Part shown: positions 33,442 through 42,155 of the stretch, piece by piece | Layout: each line of letters begins with the position of its first letter | Position numbering within the stretch: the stretch's first letter is position 1 | NCBI GenBank assembly: GCA_910586345.1 | Contig: CAJUHC010000002.1 | Location: forward strand, 1 to 64,000 | Reading direction: 5' to 3' | DNA length: 64,000 nt | Origin: an uncultured Christensenella sp. | GTDB lineage: Bacteria > Bacillota > Clostridia > Christensenellales > Borkfalkiaceae | The notes under the pieces: model-generated | The model's input: only the letters and a program-made list of their open reading frames with translations | Told to the model about the DNA's origin: nothing | Database searches by the model: none | Program-made: the position numbers and the translations under genes

Positions 33442-35283
33442 TTACTCTATCGCTTTCAGACTGTCGTTCATTTTTATTTTAACTATCTTACGGCGAAGTA
33501 TTAACGTTATAAGCAGTGTAAACATTACTACGATTACGGGAGCTATGAGCCACATAAACCAGCTTACCCCGCTTAACAAACCCATTCCCATTACCTTGAA
33601 AACAACCCATATGAGCAACGCGGAAAGCGGATAACCGAAAATGATTCCGACTGCGGAATTTATATATATCTCACGGTAAATATAACCCGCGACCTCTCCG
33701 TCGTGATAACCGAGAACCATAAGAGTCGCTATTTCGCGGTTTCTCTCGCTTATGTTTATATTCGTCAGCGTATAAATTACAACGGCGGTCAGAAGCCCCG
33801 CGAATATCACCACGACGAGCGACACTCCTATAATCGCCGCCGAACCGAAATCGTGGAAAAGACATAAATCGAGTAAAGCGAGTCCCGCCATTACGAGCGC
33901 AGTCGAAACGGCGACGGCGAACACGGTCATTATAAATCTGCTCTTGTATCTCAATACGTTGCGGACTGTCGATTTGTATTTAAACGAAAGTTTGTTCCAG
34001 ACAAAAGGTATCTTTTCGAGAATAACTTTTTTGCCTGCCTTGGGAGGTTTGGGTCTTAAAAGATTTGCAGGTTTTTCACCCGTAAGCTTTATACCAGAAA
34101 CCGCGGTAGCGGCGAGCGTTGCAAGCACTATAAGCGTAAACGTGATTAAATAAAAAACCATAGCCACGTGCGAAGATATGGGAGGCATCGAAAAACTGTA
34201 ATTGAAAACGTAATACAAAAGACGCGCTATCCCGAGTCCGACGAAGTAAGCTCCCGTTCCGCCTACACCCGTCGCTATAAGCGCGAACAGCAGATATTTG
34301 GAAATTATTCCCGACGGAGAATAACCGAGCGTTTTCAGACAGGCTATCTGCGAACGTTCTTCCTCCAACAGTCTCGTCATAGTCGAAAGCGTTACGAGCG
34401 CTGTTACCATTAAAAAAGCAACCATTAAGACGTAACCTAACGCGGCTATGTTTTCGCTGTAAGTATCAAGCGATTTGAAACTGTAATTTTCGTAAAGAGT
34501 TATTATTTCCGCGCTTTCGCCGAACTTATCCTCAATCTGCCGTTTGCCGTTTTCTATAAGCGTTTTATATGCCGAGGAATAGCTATTGAAAACCGTTCTG
34601 TCGTTTACCGCAACGTAAATATCGCCGACGGCGGGCATTAAATCTTTCGAGATAAAAAGTATATTTTCAAGGCAGTCGAGATTTTCCGTTCCCGTAGTAG
34701 TAAAACCGATTTCAGTATCTTCGGGATTATTATAACTCGGCTCGCCGTCGTTGGCGAACGTTAAAGGACTTTTTATTATTCCGCTTACTTTAACTTTGAC
34801 AGGTACGCCTAAGTCGGATAAATCTATTTCGTCGCCAACGTTATAACCCTTTACAACGTTATCCGCGCACTCTGCGTAAACTTCAAAAATACCGGAAGTC
34901 TTTTCGCCTTCTATAATCTCGGGCTTATTCACGTTCCAATTATCGAAATCGAGAAAGTAATATCTTACGGAACGCTTTGCTTCAACGTCTGTCTGTAAAT
35001 CGAAAGACATTCCTGTGTCTACGTCCGCGCCGGGAAAAATTTCTTTAACCGAATTGATTTCGTCTTCGGAAAAACCGTACTGCGATTTGCTTTTAATAAT
35101 AAAATCGCTGACGTTATTTGCCTTGTAATAATCGTTCATCGAATAATTTATCTTATCCGTAGCGGTACCTATACCCGATATAAAACCTACCGAGATAAGC
35201 ACCATAAATATGAGCGATAAAAGGCGCGTTAAATGTTTTTTAAACATTCTCCATAACGTCTTAAAATAGGTTTTTATCACCAC
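33442..35283 (-). CDS. ABC transporter permease, FtsX/MacB-like
   Basis: A 613-residue permease. One membrane segment lies near 15-37, followed by a large extracytoplasmic region (about 40-270). Three helices near 280-390 make the first FtsX domain, and helices near 440-460, 475-500, 540-560 and 575-600 make the second. The motif EEERSQIACLKTLGYSPSGIISKYL before the helical hairpin is typical of FtsX domains, and ISERNREIATLMVLGYHDGEVAGYIYRE is its second copy. It pairs with the ATPase encoded upstream (7-nt overlap). Such systems export peptides or lipoproteins or act as mechanotransmitters. Confidence 0.88.
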   Translation of the reverse strand: MVIKTYFKTLWRMFKKHLTRLLSLIFMVLISVGFISGIGTATDKINYSMNDYYKANNVSDFIIKSKSQYGFSEDEINSVKEIFPGADVDTGMSFDLQTDVEAKRSVRYYFLDFDNWNVNKPEIIEGEKTSGIFEVYAECADNVVKGYNVGDEIDLSDLGVPVKVKVSGIIKSPLTFANDGEPSYNNPEDTEIGFTTTGTENLDCLENILFISKDLMPAVGDIYVAVNDRTVFNSYSSAYKTLIENGKRQIEDKFGESAEIITLYENYSFKSLDTYSENIAALGYVLMVAFLMVTALVTLSTMTRLLEEERSQIACLKTLGYSPSGIISKYLLFALIATGVGGTGAYFVGLGIARLLYYVFNYSFSMPPISSHVAMVFYLITFTLIVLATLAATAVSGIKLTGEKPANLLRPKPPKAGKKVILEKIPFVWNKLSFKYKSTVRNVLRYKSRFIMTVFAVAVSTALVMAGLALLDLCLFHDFGSAAIIGVSLVVVIFAGLLTAVVIYTLTNINISERNREIATLMVLGYHDGEVAGYIYREIYINSAVGIIFGYPLSALLIWVVFKVMGMGLLSGVSWFMWLIAPVIVVMFTLLITLILRRKIVKIKMNDSLKAIE

Positions 35284-35978
35284 TCAATCTCCTCAATGGG
35301 CACGGGTTCGGGGTTGGTTTCTATGCGTTCTATTTGTCCGCTCTTTATGTAAATTACTTTATCCGCCATATCTTTCAGCGCGGAATTATGGGTTACGACT
35401 ATAACGAGACGTTTGCGCTGTTTCGAAACGTCGTGCAGAAGTTTCAAAATTTTTTTACCCGTCGCGTAATCGAGCGCGCCCGTCGGTTCGTCGCATAAAA
35501 GAAGTTTGGGATTTTTCGCTATCGCGCGGGCGATTGAAACGCGCTGTTGCTCTCCGCCGGAAAGCTGAGCGGGAAAATTGTTCAATCTGTCGCTCAGACC
35601 GACTTCGTCCAAAACTTCTTCGGGCTTTAAATGGTTCTTGCAAATCTCGACGGCTATTTCAACGTTTTCGAGCGCAGTGAGATTGGGCATCAGATTATAA
35701 AACTGAAATACGAAACCAATGTCGTTACGGCGGTAGTCGGTAAGTCCGCGTCTGTCAAGCGAAGTAACGTTCTTTCCGTCGAGGATTATTTCTCCTTCCG
35801 TCGCGGAGTCCATTCCGCCGAGAAGATTCAAAAGCGTGGTCTTACCCGCGCCCGACGAACCTAAAACGACTGCGAATTCCCCGTCTTCAAGTTCGAAAGA
35901 CACGTCTTTCAAAGCTTCGACCGTAATGCTTCCGACCTTGAATTTTTTGCTTACGTCAGATAATTTAAGAAAGCTCAT
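35277..35978 (-). CDS. ABC transporter ATP-binding protein (LolD/MacB type)
   Basis: A 233-residue ATPase. Walker A is [11 protein letters not shown], the Q-loop region is [16 protein letters not shown], the signature motif is [14 protein letters not shown], Walker B is [12 protein letters not shown] and the switch histidine is in VVTHN. This is the MacB/LolD subfamily, which works with FtsX-type permeases; the permease gene follows with a 7-nt overlap. The small YcxB-like membrane protein gene lies 10 nt upstream and may be an accessory factor. All catalytic residues are present. Confidence 0.95.
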   Translation of the reverse strand: MSFLKLSDVSKKFKVGSITVEALKDVSFELEDGEFAVVLGSSGAGKTTLLNLLGGMDSATEGEIILDGKNVTSLDRRGLTDYRRNDIGFVFQFYNLMPNLTALENVEIAVEICKNHLKPEEVLDEVGLSDRLNNFPAQLSGGEQQRVSIARAIAKNPKLLLCDEPTGALDYATGKKILKLLHDVSKQRKRLVIVVTHNSALKDMADKVIYIKSGQIERIETNPEPVPIEEIEW

Positions 35979-35988
35979 ACCGCCACCT

Positions 35989-36618
35989 TCATTTTAAATC
36001 GTCGATTTGGTTTTCATTAATCTGCGAGTCTGAATTTTCCGATTTCTCCTGTGTTTTAACTTCCGTATCGGCGTCGGGGACGGGAGCCGCGGCAAGATTT
36101 ACTATACCGCGCTTGACGTTACGGCTGAAATTGCATTTCAAGGTTTCGATTTCAGGTTTAGTAAGTTCCGATTTTGCAACGGGACAGGCGGCAACCGTAT
36201 TGACGTAGAAAAACAGATAATTTTTGGTTTCCTTGAATTTTACAACCTGGTTGTTATAAAATTTTGCAGTTGTTACTATTTCTCCGTTCAGAGTTTCCGT
36301 TGCGGTAAAATAGTCCTTAAAAAATTCGTAAGTGTATTCCTTGTTTGCATTGACGGCGGTTTTAACCGTTTTGTTTAAGAGCACCGTAAGTACTATACCG
36401 TAAACTAAAATTACGGCAAAAAGTATCAGAAACGTAAAATACAAGCCTTCAAATTCAAGTATTGACGAAAGTATAGAAAGAGCGAGGAAAATAGAAACGC
36501 CTGTTGCGCCGACAATAATACAAAACAGCGACATCATATAAGTTTCGCGCATAAGCTCTTTCTGCATCTTTTCGTTGAGCGAAGCGACGGTTTTTATACT
36601 TCCGTTTTCCGTTATCAT
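35989..36618 (-). CDS. YcxB-like membrane protein
   Basis: A 209-residue protein with two hydrophobic helices (about 30-52 and 58-82). A C-terminal YcxB-like domain follows: YTYEFFKDYFTATETLNGEIVTTAKFYNNQVVKFKETKNYLFFYVNTVAACPVAKSEL, a beta-rich fold found in small Firmicute membrane proteins. A polar tail (about 175-209) is rich in Glu, Asn and Asp. Function unknown. It is first in the ABC-transporter operon and lies just beyond the tRNA-Leu tail element. Confidence 0.75.
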   Translation of the reverse strand: MITENGSIKTVASLNEKMQKELMRETYMMSLFCIIVGATGVSIFLALSILSSILEFEGLYFTFLILFAVILVYGIVLTVLLNKTVKTAVNANKEYTYEFFKDYFTATETLNGEIVTTAKFYNNQVVKFKETKNYLFFYVNTVAACPVAKSELTKPEIETLKCNFSRNVKRGIVNLAAAPVPDADTEVKTQEKSENSDSQINENQIDDLK

Positions 36619-36635
36619 AATTCCCCTCCCGTATT

Positions 36636-36764
36636 AAAAAAATGGTGCGGATAATAGGATTTGCGCTTTGAGTAGCGCGCACGGTTGACAGTACAATCCG
36701 AGTGCTGTCAAGTCTGCGGTGGTTTCCGCAGACTGCCCTCCCCTCAAATCCTATATTACCGCAC
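36636..36764 (-). other. Cloverleaf-like element ending in a copy of the tRNA-Leu 3' tail
   Basis: Read in the tRNA direction (minus). The element starts at 36764 with GTGCGG...AGGATTTG, has three internal hairpins and ends at 36663-36643 with a copy of the last 21 nt of tRNA-Leu including CCA, followed by seven T. The ends pair: 36745-36764 with 36643-36663, interrupted only by a small internal loop. Hairpins are AGTCTGCGG/CCGCAGACT (36711-36734), TTGACA(G)/(C)TGTCAA (36685-36710) and TGCGC/GCGCA (36662-36681). The direct repeat is 22 nt counting the base after CCA. Between it and the tRNA are two further hairpins (36761-36781 and 36778-36800). The architecture matches the element behind tRNA-Tyr. 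Confidence 0.7.
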
Positions 36765-36806
36765 GGAAATAAATCCCGTGCCTTAACTTTGTTAAGCCAC
36801 GATATA

Positions 36807-36888
36807 TGGTGCGGATAATAGGATTTGAACCTACACGATTGCTCACCGGATTCTAAGTCCGGCGCGTCTGCCGTTCCGCCATATCCGC
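36807..36888 (-). tRNA. tRNA-Leu (UAG)
   Basis: An 82-nt tRNA read on the minus strand from GCGGATATGGCGG to an encoded CCA. The anticodon arm is CCGGA-CTTAGAA-TCCGG (anticodon TAG), followed by a long variable arm TGAGCAATCGTG and T arm TAGGTTCAAATCCTA. The class II shape and anticodon give leucine (CUA codons). Its promoter is at 36908-36936. Confidence 0.95.
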
Positions 36889-36907
36889 ATTATATTATTC
36901 CGCTTAT

Positions 36908-36936
36908 ATTTTAGTAAATTTTACCTTAAAAGTCAA
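36908..36936 (-). promoter_or_regulatory. Promoter of tRNA-Leu
   Basis: Minus strand TTGACT (36936-36931), 17-nt spacer, TAAAAT (36913-36908). Confidence 0.8.
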
Positions 36937-36939
36937 TAC

Positions 36940-37437
36940 CTAATTTTTTTTGCGGAATAAGTTTACTATTTTATCGGTTACTTTATTATTGAACACGATA
37001 AATTTATCCCATAAGAATTCCGTTATGAAATTTAAAACCATCATCAGAACGGTTACCGCTATTCCGAACTTTTCGCCCCACGCGGCTTCGAGCGCATTTC
37101 CGCCGAATACCGAAGCAGGTATAAACGCCGCGTAATATATCACGACGAGAAGCATAGCAACGGGAACGTTGTTGGCGGCGCGGAATGTAAATTTCCTGTT
37201 AAAAGTAAAATTCCAAATAACGGAAAGCACTATACTGATAAGATAGGCGGGCCACCATTTAAGCCACGCGCCCCACTCGTATAAAACCGTAAAACTCAGA
37301 AGCTGTATCACTCCGGCGGAAATTGAAAAGCCCGTGAAAATCAGTATCTGCAAAAACTGCTTCTTCGCGCTGTTTTCGGGCTTTTCTCCCGCATCAACCT
37401 GTGTTTCCGATTGTTCTTCCGAAAAATTTTCTTCCAT
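36940..37437 (-). CDS. GtrA family membrane protein
   Basis: A 165-residue protein with four hydrophobic helices (about 28-50, 58-78, 93-113, 127-147). It carries the GtrA signature WNFTFNRKFTFRAANNVPVAMLLVVIYY after helix two. A charged N-terminus (EENFSEEQSETQVDAGEKPENSAKKQ) precedes them. GtrA proteins are thought to flip or help transfer lipid-linked sugars to the cell surface. It lies 6 nt downstream of the ABC exporter pair and is probably in that operon. Confidence 0.88.
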   Translation of the reverse strand: MEENFSEEQSETQVDAGEKPENSAKKQFLQILIFTGFSISAGVIQLLSFTVLYEWGAWLKWWPAYLISIVLSVIWNFTFNRKFTFRAANNVPVAMLLVVIYYAAFIPASVFGGNALEAAWGEKFGIAVTVLMMVLNFITEFLWDKFIVFNNKVTDKIVNLFRKKN

Positions 37438-37443
37438 ATTCTT

Positions 37444-39237
37444 TTATTCTCCTGCAAACTGTGAATTGTAAAGCCCTGCGTAAAAACCGTTTAACTTTAT
37501 CAGTTCTTCGTGGTTGCCCTGTTCGATTATATTTCCGTCGCGCATTACGAGAATTAAATCAGCGTTCTTTATAGTCGAAAGCCTGTGTGCGATTACAAAA
37601 CTCGTGCGTCCCTGCGTCAATCTATCCATAGCGGTCTGAATAATTTCTTCCGTTCGCGTATCGACGTTAGACGTAGCTTCGTCGAGTATCAGAAGCGGAG
37701 AATTTTCAGCCATAGCTCTCGCAATCGTAATGAGCTGTTTTTGTCCGCCGGAGATATTTGACTCGTTCTCCATATAATAATCGAGTCCGTTCGGCAACGT
37801 ATTTATATAATGCGAGATTCCCGCTTCCTTTAAAATTCCGTCAAGCCGTTCCTTGGAAACGTCCGTCTTCGAGAAAAGTATATTTTCTTTTATAGTTCCT
37901 TCGAACATCCACGTATCCTGTAAAACCATTCCGAAAATATCGTGAATTTCCGAACGCGGCATATCCTTTATCGATACTCCGTCGATAGTAATGTCGCCTC
38001 CGTCAAGTTCGTAGAAACGCATCAAGAGATTGACGAGAGTGGTTTTGCCCGCGCCCGTAGGTCCGACAATCGCAACTTTCATACCCGGGAGTATCTTCGC
38101 AGAGAAATCCGAGATTATAATTTTATCGGGCGTATAGCCGAAACGGACGTTCTTAAATTCCACTTCGCCGCGTATTTCGCCTTTGCCGTCGTCGGATAAT
38201 AATTTACGCTGTTTGCCTGTTTCGTCGGATAATTCTTCCTGTTCCGTAAAACCGTATATTCTGCCCGCCGCGGCCGCCGCCATTTGAAGACTGTTCATAG
38301 CCTGCGCCATTTGGCTCATAGGACTCTGGAATAAATTGATATACAGCAAAAATGCGGAAATGGTACCGAACGTCACTCCTGCTCCGCCGTTCATTAAAAG
38401 TCCGCCTACGACGCACACCGCCGCGTACGCAAAATACGAAATGAAGGTCATTGCAGGCATCATAAGACCCGCGACAGCCTGAGCTTTAAATACCGACGCG
38501 CGAAGCCTTGAATTTTGTTTTTCAAAGTGCGCCGTCGTTCTTTCGCCTGCGTTGAACGCCTGAATAACCGAGTGTCCCGTATAATTTTCTTCAACCGTTC
38601 CGTTGAGTTCGGCAAGGTACTGCTGATTCTTCTGGAACTGCGGAAGCGCTATTTTAGTTATTATCATAATCAAAATAAGCATTAACGGAACGATAAGCAA
38701 AACCGTAAGCGCCATCTGCCAAGCCGTAACGAACATTGCGATAAGCACGCCCGTAAGCATAAACGCAGACGAGAAAAACATTGACACCGCCTGGTCCACA
38801 GACTGGGTAATCGTATCGACGTCGTTAGTTATAATCGAAAGCGTATCGCCGTACTGGTGAGAATCGAAATAGCCCAAAGGCACAGCGTTTATCTTCCTGG
38901 ATATATTGCTTCTTATCCCGCGCGCGTATTTCTGCGTAACGGTAACCATTATGAAATTCGCCGCGTAATTGCAAACTGCGTTGCTTCCGTAAAACACTAT
39001 TAAAATTACAGACAGTTTCGCAACCTTTTGTAAATCTATCACCGCATTGGCGGGAACTGCGATTTCGTCCGTGAACTTTGAAAATACCTGAGGCGCATAG
39101 ACCGACAGCACGGTCGAAAACGCAATGAACAGCAGAGAAATCAGTATATTTATTTTATAAGGCGCAAGGGCTTTGATAAGGTTTTTTATATTGCCTTTAC
39201 CGTTAGCAGACGCGCGCATACTTCCGTGTCCCATCAT
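37444..39237 (-). CDS. ABC exporter half-transporter (canonical partner)
   Basis: A 597-residue fused permease-ATPase. The N-terminal ABC transmembrane domain has six helices (about 35-325). The ATPase domain has Walker A GPTGAGKTTLVNLL, signature NISGGQKQLITIARA and Walker B LLILDEATSNVD with the catalytic glutamate, and HRL for the switch region. It overlaps by 4 nt the second half-transporter gene, so the two should form a heterodimeric multidrug or lipid exporter of the LmrCD/BmrCD/TM287-288 type. Substrate unknown. Confidence 0.93.
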   Translation of the reverse strand: MMGHGSMRASANGKGNIKNLIKALAPYKINILISLLFIAFSTVLSVYAPQVFSKFTDEIAVPANAVIDLQKVAKLSVILIVFYGSNAVCNYAANFIMVTVTQKYARGIRSNISRKINAVPLGYFDSHQYGDTLSIITNDVDTITQSVDQAVSMFFSSAFMLTGVLIAMFVTAWQMALTVLLIVPLMLILIMIITKIALPQFQKNQQYLAELNGTVEENYTGHSVIQAFNAGERTTAHFEKQNSRLRASVFKAQAVAGLMMPAMTFISYFAYAAVCVVGGLLMNGGAGVTFGTISAFLLYINLFQSPMSQMAQAMNSLQMAAAAAGRIYGFTEQEELSDETGKQRKLLSDDGKGEIRGEVEFKNVRFGYTPDKIIISDFSAKILPGMKVAIVGPTGAGKTTLVNLLMRFYELDGGDITIDGVSIKDMPRSEIHDIFGMVLQDTWMFEGTIKENILFSKTDVSKERLDGILKEAGISHYINTLPNGLDYYMENESNISGGQKQLITIARAMAENSPLLILDEATSNVDTRTEEIIQTAMDRLTQGRTSFVIAHRLSTIKNADLILVMRDGNIIEQGNHEELIKLNGFYAGLYNSQFAGE

Positions 39238-41123
39238 AAGCCGAGTTCCTCCTTTGAAAGCTGAGAAAGCGCGATTTCGCGGTAAACGGGACAGCTTTGC
39301 AAAAGTTCTTTATGCGTACCCGTTCCCACTGCTTTACCGCTGTCGAGGACGATTATTTTATCCGCGTCCATTATAGTGCCGATTCTCTGCGCCACTATCA
39401 GTTTCGTTGCTCCGCCGACCGCGGATTTCAAATTTTCGCGAACCTTTTTATCCGTTTTATAGTCGAGAGCGGAAAACGAGTCGTCGAATATAAATATCTG
39501 CGGTTCTACCGCTACCGCACGAGCTATCGAAAGACGCTGTTTCTGTCCGCCCGATACATTTTTACCGCCCTGAGAAATTTCCGAATCGTAACCTTTTTCC
39601 ATATTGTTTATAAATTCGTCGGCTTCGGCTACTTTTGCGGCAGAGATTATTTTTTCGTCGGAAATATCGGGTTTGCCGAAAGCGATATTATCTCTTACGG
39701 AACCCGTGAACAGAACTCCTTTCTGCGGAACGTAACCTATAATGCTGCGCAAGGTTTTCTGCTTAACTTTTCTCACGTCGACGCCGTTTATAAGCACTTC
39801 TCCCTCGGTCGCGTCGTAAAATCTGGGCACGAGATTTATGAGCGTAGATTTTCCGCTTCCCGTAGAACCGATAAACGCTACGGTTTCGCCCTTTTCGGCT
39901 TTGAAACTTATATCCTGAATAACGAACGCTTCCGAATCGGGATAACCGAACGATACGTTTCTGAATTCGACCGTTCCTTCTTCGGAAAACTCCTCCTCGG
40001 TTTCGGGGTCGCAGACGGAGAGCGGAGTTTCCAAAACTTCGTTGATACGCGTCGCGGAGACCTGCGCTCTCGGCATAAGCACGAACATCATAATAAGCAT
40101 CATAAACGCCATAATTATCTGCGAAGACAGCTGTGTGAAAGCCATTACCGTCGCATAGTCGGTTTCACCCTTATTTATAAGAGTCGCGCCTATCCAGTAT
40201 ATGGCGAGCGCGACGCCGTTCATAATGAGCATCATTACGGGCGACATAAGCGACATCATTCTGCCTGTAAACAACTGCGTTTTCGTGATTTCTGTATTAG
40301 CCTTTTCGAATTTCGCCATCTGATAATCTTCGGCGTTGTAAGCTCTTATCACTCGAAGTCCCGTTAAATTTTCGCGGGAAACACCGTTGAGTTTGTCTAT
40401 GAGCTTTTGCATAAGTTTGAACTTAGGCATTACGAAAAGCATTAAGAGTAAAAGGAACAATACCAAAGCCGTTACAGAAACAACGGTTGCGAGCGTTAAT
40501 TGCCAGCTTGTCGCCTGTATTTTACATATCGCCCAGATAACGGTAACGGGCGCGGCGAAAGCCATACGAAGCATAAGTATGTTCGCAATCTGAACCTGCT
40601 GAACGTCGTTCGTCGTTCTGGTTATAAGCGACGGCGTCGAAAACCTGTCGCGTTCCGCTATCGAAAAGCCGTCGACTTTCGTATATACCGCCGTACGCAA
40701 TCTCAACGATAGCCCCGAAGCCACGTAAGACGCGATAAGACCTACGGCAGACTGGCAAGCCATACAGCCGAGAGCGACCAACAGCATCATACCGCCGTCG
40801 TACCAAATATCTCCCGCCGACGCGCTTGCGATGTCCCTTATAATATTTACCGCTTCCGCAGGCAGTCCCGCTCCGTTATTCGCTATAAAGTACTCGGCGG
40901 TATAATCCCAACCGTTAGCCGATACCATTTCCGCGAGCATTTTGCCGAGTTCGGGTATGCTTGTCGGATTGTTATGGTAATTGAGGTACATAATAGAATT
41001 GATTATATTACGGGTAAAATCTACCAAAGTTATAGTGCAGTATACCTGCAATACCGTAAGCCCCGCAAGAAGAGCCAAAAGCGCCCAGTCTTTGGCGCGA
41101 AGTTTTTTGTAAAGCTTGAACAT
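39234..41123 (-). CDS. ABC exporter half-transporter (degenerate-site partner)
   Basis: A 629-residue fused permease-ATPase. The six-helix membrane domain includes a longer first extracellular loop (about 40-120). The ATPase has Walker A GSTGSGKSTLINLV and signature NVSGGQKQRLSIARA. Its Walker B is IFIFDDSFSALD, so the usual catalytic glutamate is aspartate, and the switch histidine position reads AQR. This is typical of the non-catalytic half of heterodimeric exporters. It is first in the exporter-gtrA operon. A palindrome at 41175-41192 lies upstream. Confidence 0.92.
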   Translation of the reverse strand: MFKLYKKLRAKDWALLALLAGLTVLQVYCTITLVDFTRNIINSIMYLNYHNNPTSIPELGKMLAEMVSANGWDYTAEYFIANNGAGLPAEAVNIIRDIASASAGDIWYDGGMMLLVALGCMACQSAVGLIASYVASGLSLRLRTAVYTKVDGFSIAERDRFSTPSLITRTTNDVQQVQIANILMLRMAFAAPVTVIWAICKIQATSWQLTLATVVSVTALVLFLLLLMLFVMPKFKLMQKLIDKLNGVSRENLTGLRVIRAYNAEDYQMAKFEKANTEITKTQLFTGRMMSLMSPVMMLIMNGVALAIYWIGATLINKGETDYATVMAFTQLSSQIIMAFMMLIMMFVLMPRAQVSATRINEVLETPLSVCDPETEEEFSEEGTVEFRNVSFGYPDSEAFVIQDISFKAEKGETVAFIGSTGSGKSTLINLVPRFYDATEGEVLINGVDVRKVKQKTLRSIIGYVPQKGVLFTGSVRDNIAFGKPDISDEKIISAAKVAEADEFINNMEKGYDSEISQGGKNVSGGQKQRLSIARAVAVEPQIFIFDDSFSALDYKTDKKVRENLKSAVGGATKLIVAQRIGTIMDADKIIVLDSGKAVGTGTHKELLQSCPVYREIALSQLSKEELGL

Positions 41124-41174
41124 CGTCCTATAAATCCTTTTTGCCGTCTTTAAACGAGATATGTATTATCATAT

Positions 41175-41192
41175 CATAATAATATTATTATG
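41175..41192. promoter_or_regulatory. 18-bp perfect palindrome, Fur/PerR-like
   Basis: CATAATAATATTATTATG is fully self-complementary. It lies between the divergent ABC exporter (start 41123) and rubrerythrin (start 41315). Its AT-rich dyad resembles Fur-family operators, although it does not match the PerR consensus exactly. Confidence 0.5.
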
Positions 41193-41314
41193 TAAAATTC
41201 GATGCGCCGATAAAACCAAAAATCATTAAAATTTCACCCGATAAACAAATAATACCAAAAAATAACGGAATAAAACGCTTAATACTCCTCAAAATAATTT
41301 TGACGGAGGAAAAT

Positions 41315-41911
41315 ATGCAATTTGACGAAACTAAGACTTACAGAAATCTTGCAAGGAGCTTTGCGGGCGAAAGCCAGGCGGGTATGAGATACCAGCTCGT
41401 TGCCAAACTTGCAACCAAGCAGGGTTACGCAACTCTTGCAAACGCTATTAAAGTGCTTGCAAAAAACGAAACGGAACACGCGAGAAGGTTCTTCGAAGAG
41501 CTTTCAAAGCGAGGCGAAAAACTCGATAATATCGATTTGGACGCGGGTTATCCCTTTCACAGCGGTGATTTGGGAGAGAGTTTAGCTCTCGCCGCCGACG
41601 ACGAACACGAGGAACATTCCGTAATTTATCCTGCTTTTGCAAAAGACGCCGAAGACGAGGGTTTTAAAGACATCGCCGCACTTTTCAGACTTGTTTCACA
41701 AGTCGAAGTCAGGCACGAAATGATTTTCAGATACCTCCACGAAGCGTTTTCAAAGGGTGTGCTTTTCAGCAACGAAACGCCTATACTCTATATTTGCAGC
41801 GAGTGCGGTTATATGCACACTTCGACTGAAGCTTGGGACGTATGCCCCTTGTGCAAACATAGTCAGGGTTACGTTGAATTGCATATCCCGTTTCAAAAGG
41901 AGAAAATATGA
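41315..41911 (+). CDS. Rubrerythrin
   Basis: A 198-residue non-haem di-iron peroxidase. The ferritin-like four-helix domain has the metal ligands in SFAGESQAGMRY, KNETEHARRFFEEL and VEVRHEMIFRYL. The C-terminal rubredoxin-like domain has CSECGYMH and CPLCKHSQGY, binding one iron. It detoxifies H2O2 in anaerobes using electrons from rubredoxin or ferredoxin. The ATG at 41315 follows GGAGGAAAAT; the longer frame would start inside that ribosome-binding site. The stop overlaps the next small frame (ATGA). Confidence 0.95.
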   Translation: MQFDETKTYRNLARSFAGESQAGMRYQLVAKLATKQGYATLANAIKVLAKNETEHARRFFEELSKRGEKLDNIDLDAGYPFHSGDLGESLALAADDEHEEHSVIYPAFAKDAEDEGFKDIAALFRLVSQVEVRHEMIFRYLHEAFSKGVLFSNETPILYICSECGYMHTSTEAWDVCPLCKHSQGYVELHIPFQKEKI

Positions 41912-42094
41912 AAAAAACTAACGAAAACAACAAGAACCAGAAGAACAACAACAAGATAAGCGGGACGAAGAACTGTGGCAAAAACAGCACGAAGAACTGT
42001 AAATAATTTTAAAGACAGTTACGACCCCAACGGAAGTTACACGGGAACGCCCTTAGACGGCGGAAAGCCTATTCAGGACGCGGACGATTTATAA
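41908..42094 (+). CDS. Small Asn/Lys-rich protein after rubrerythrin, possibly frameshifted
   Basis: Two overlapping frames. The first (41908-42006, 32 residues) starts with ATG overlapping the rubrerythrin stop, preceded by AAAGGAG. It is Asn/Lys-rich and ends NCGKNSTKNCK before TAA. The second frame (+1; open from GTG 41975 to TAA 42094) ends KDSYDPNGSYTGTPLDGG and then KPIQDADDL. I recall this kind of ending from small Clostridia proteins. The second frame has no ribosome-binding site. Skipping one base at AAA-TAA would fuse both into a protein of about 61 residues. It is therefore a recent frameshift, a +1 shift at the stop codon, or two small proteins. Confidence 0.5.
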
Positions 42095-42116
42095 GAGCCG
42101 TGTAACGAAAAAAAGG

Positions 42117-42150
42117 GCGCGGGACGAATTTTCGTCCCGCGCTTTTATTT
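42117..42150. terminator. Strong bidirectional terminator
   Basis: A 12-bp stem GCGCGGGACGAA/TTCGTCCCGCGC (42117-42128 with 42131-42142), T run to the right and A run to the left. It ends the rubrerythrin transcript and the convergent smc-ftsY transcript. Confidence 0.95.
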
Positions 42151-42155
42151 CGTTT

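Noticed and set aside
36641..36663. Second complete tRNA-Leu gene
   Set aside because: Only the acceptor/T-arm 3' tail is copied; no D arm or anticodon arm with leucine features is present.
39297..40367. Long plus-strand ORF opposite the ABC exporter (356 codons)
   Set aside because: It is a shadow of the well-supported minus-strand ABC transporter; its product has no coherent motifs.
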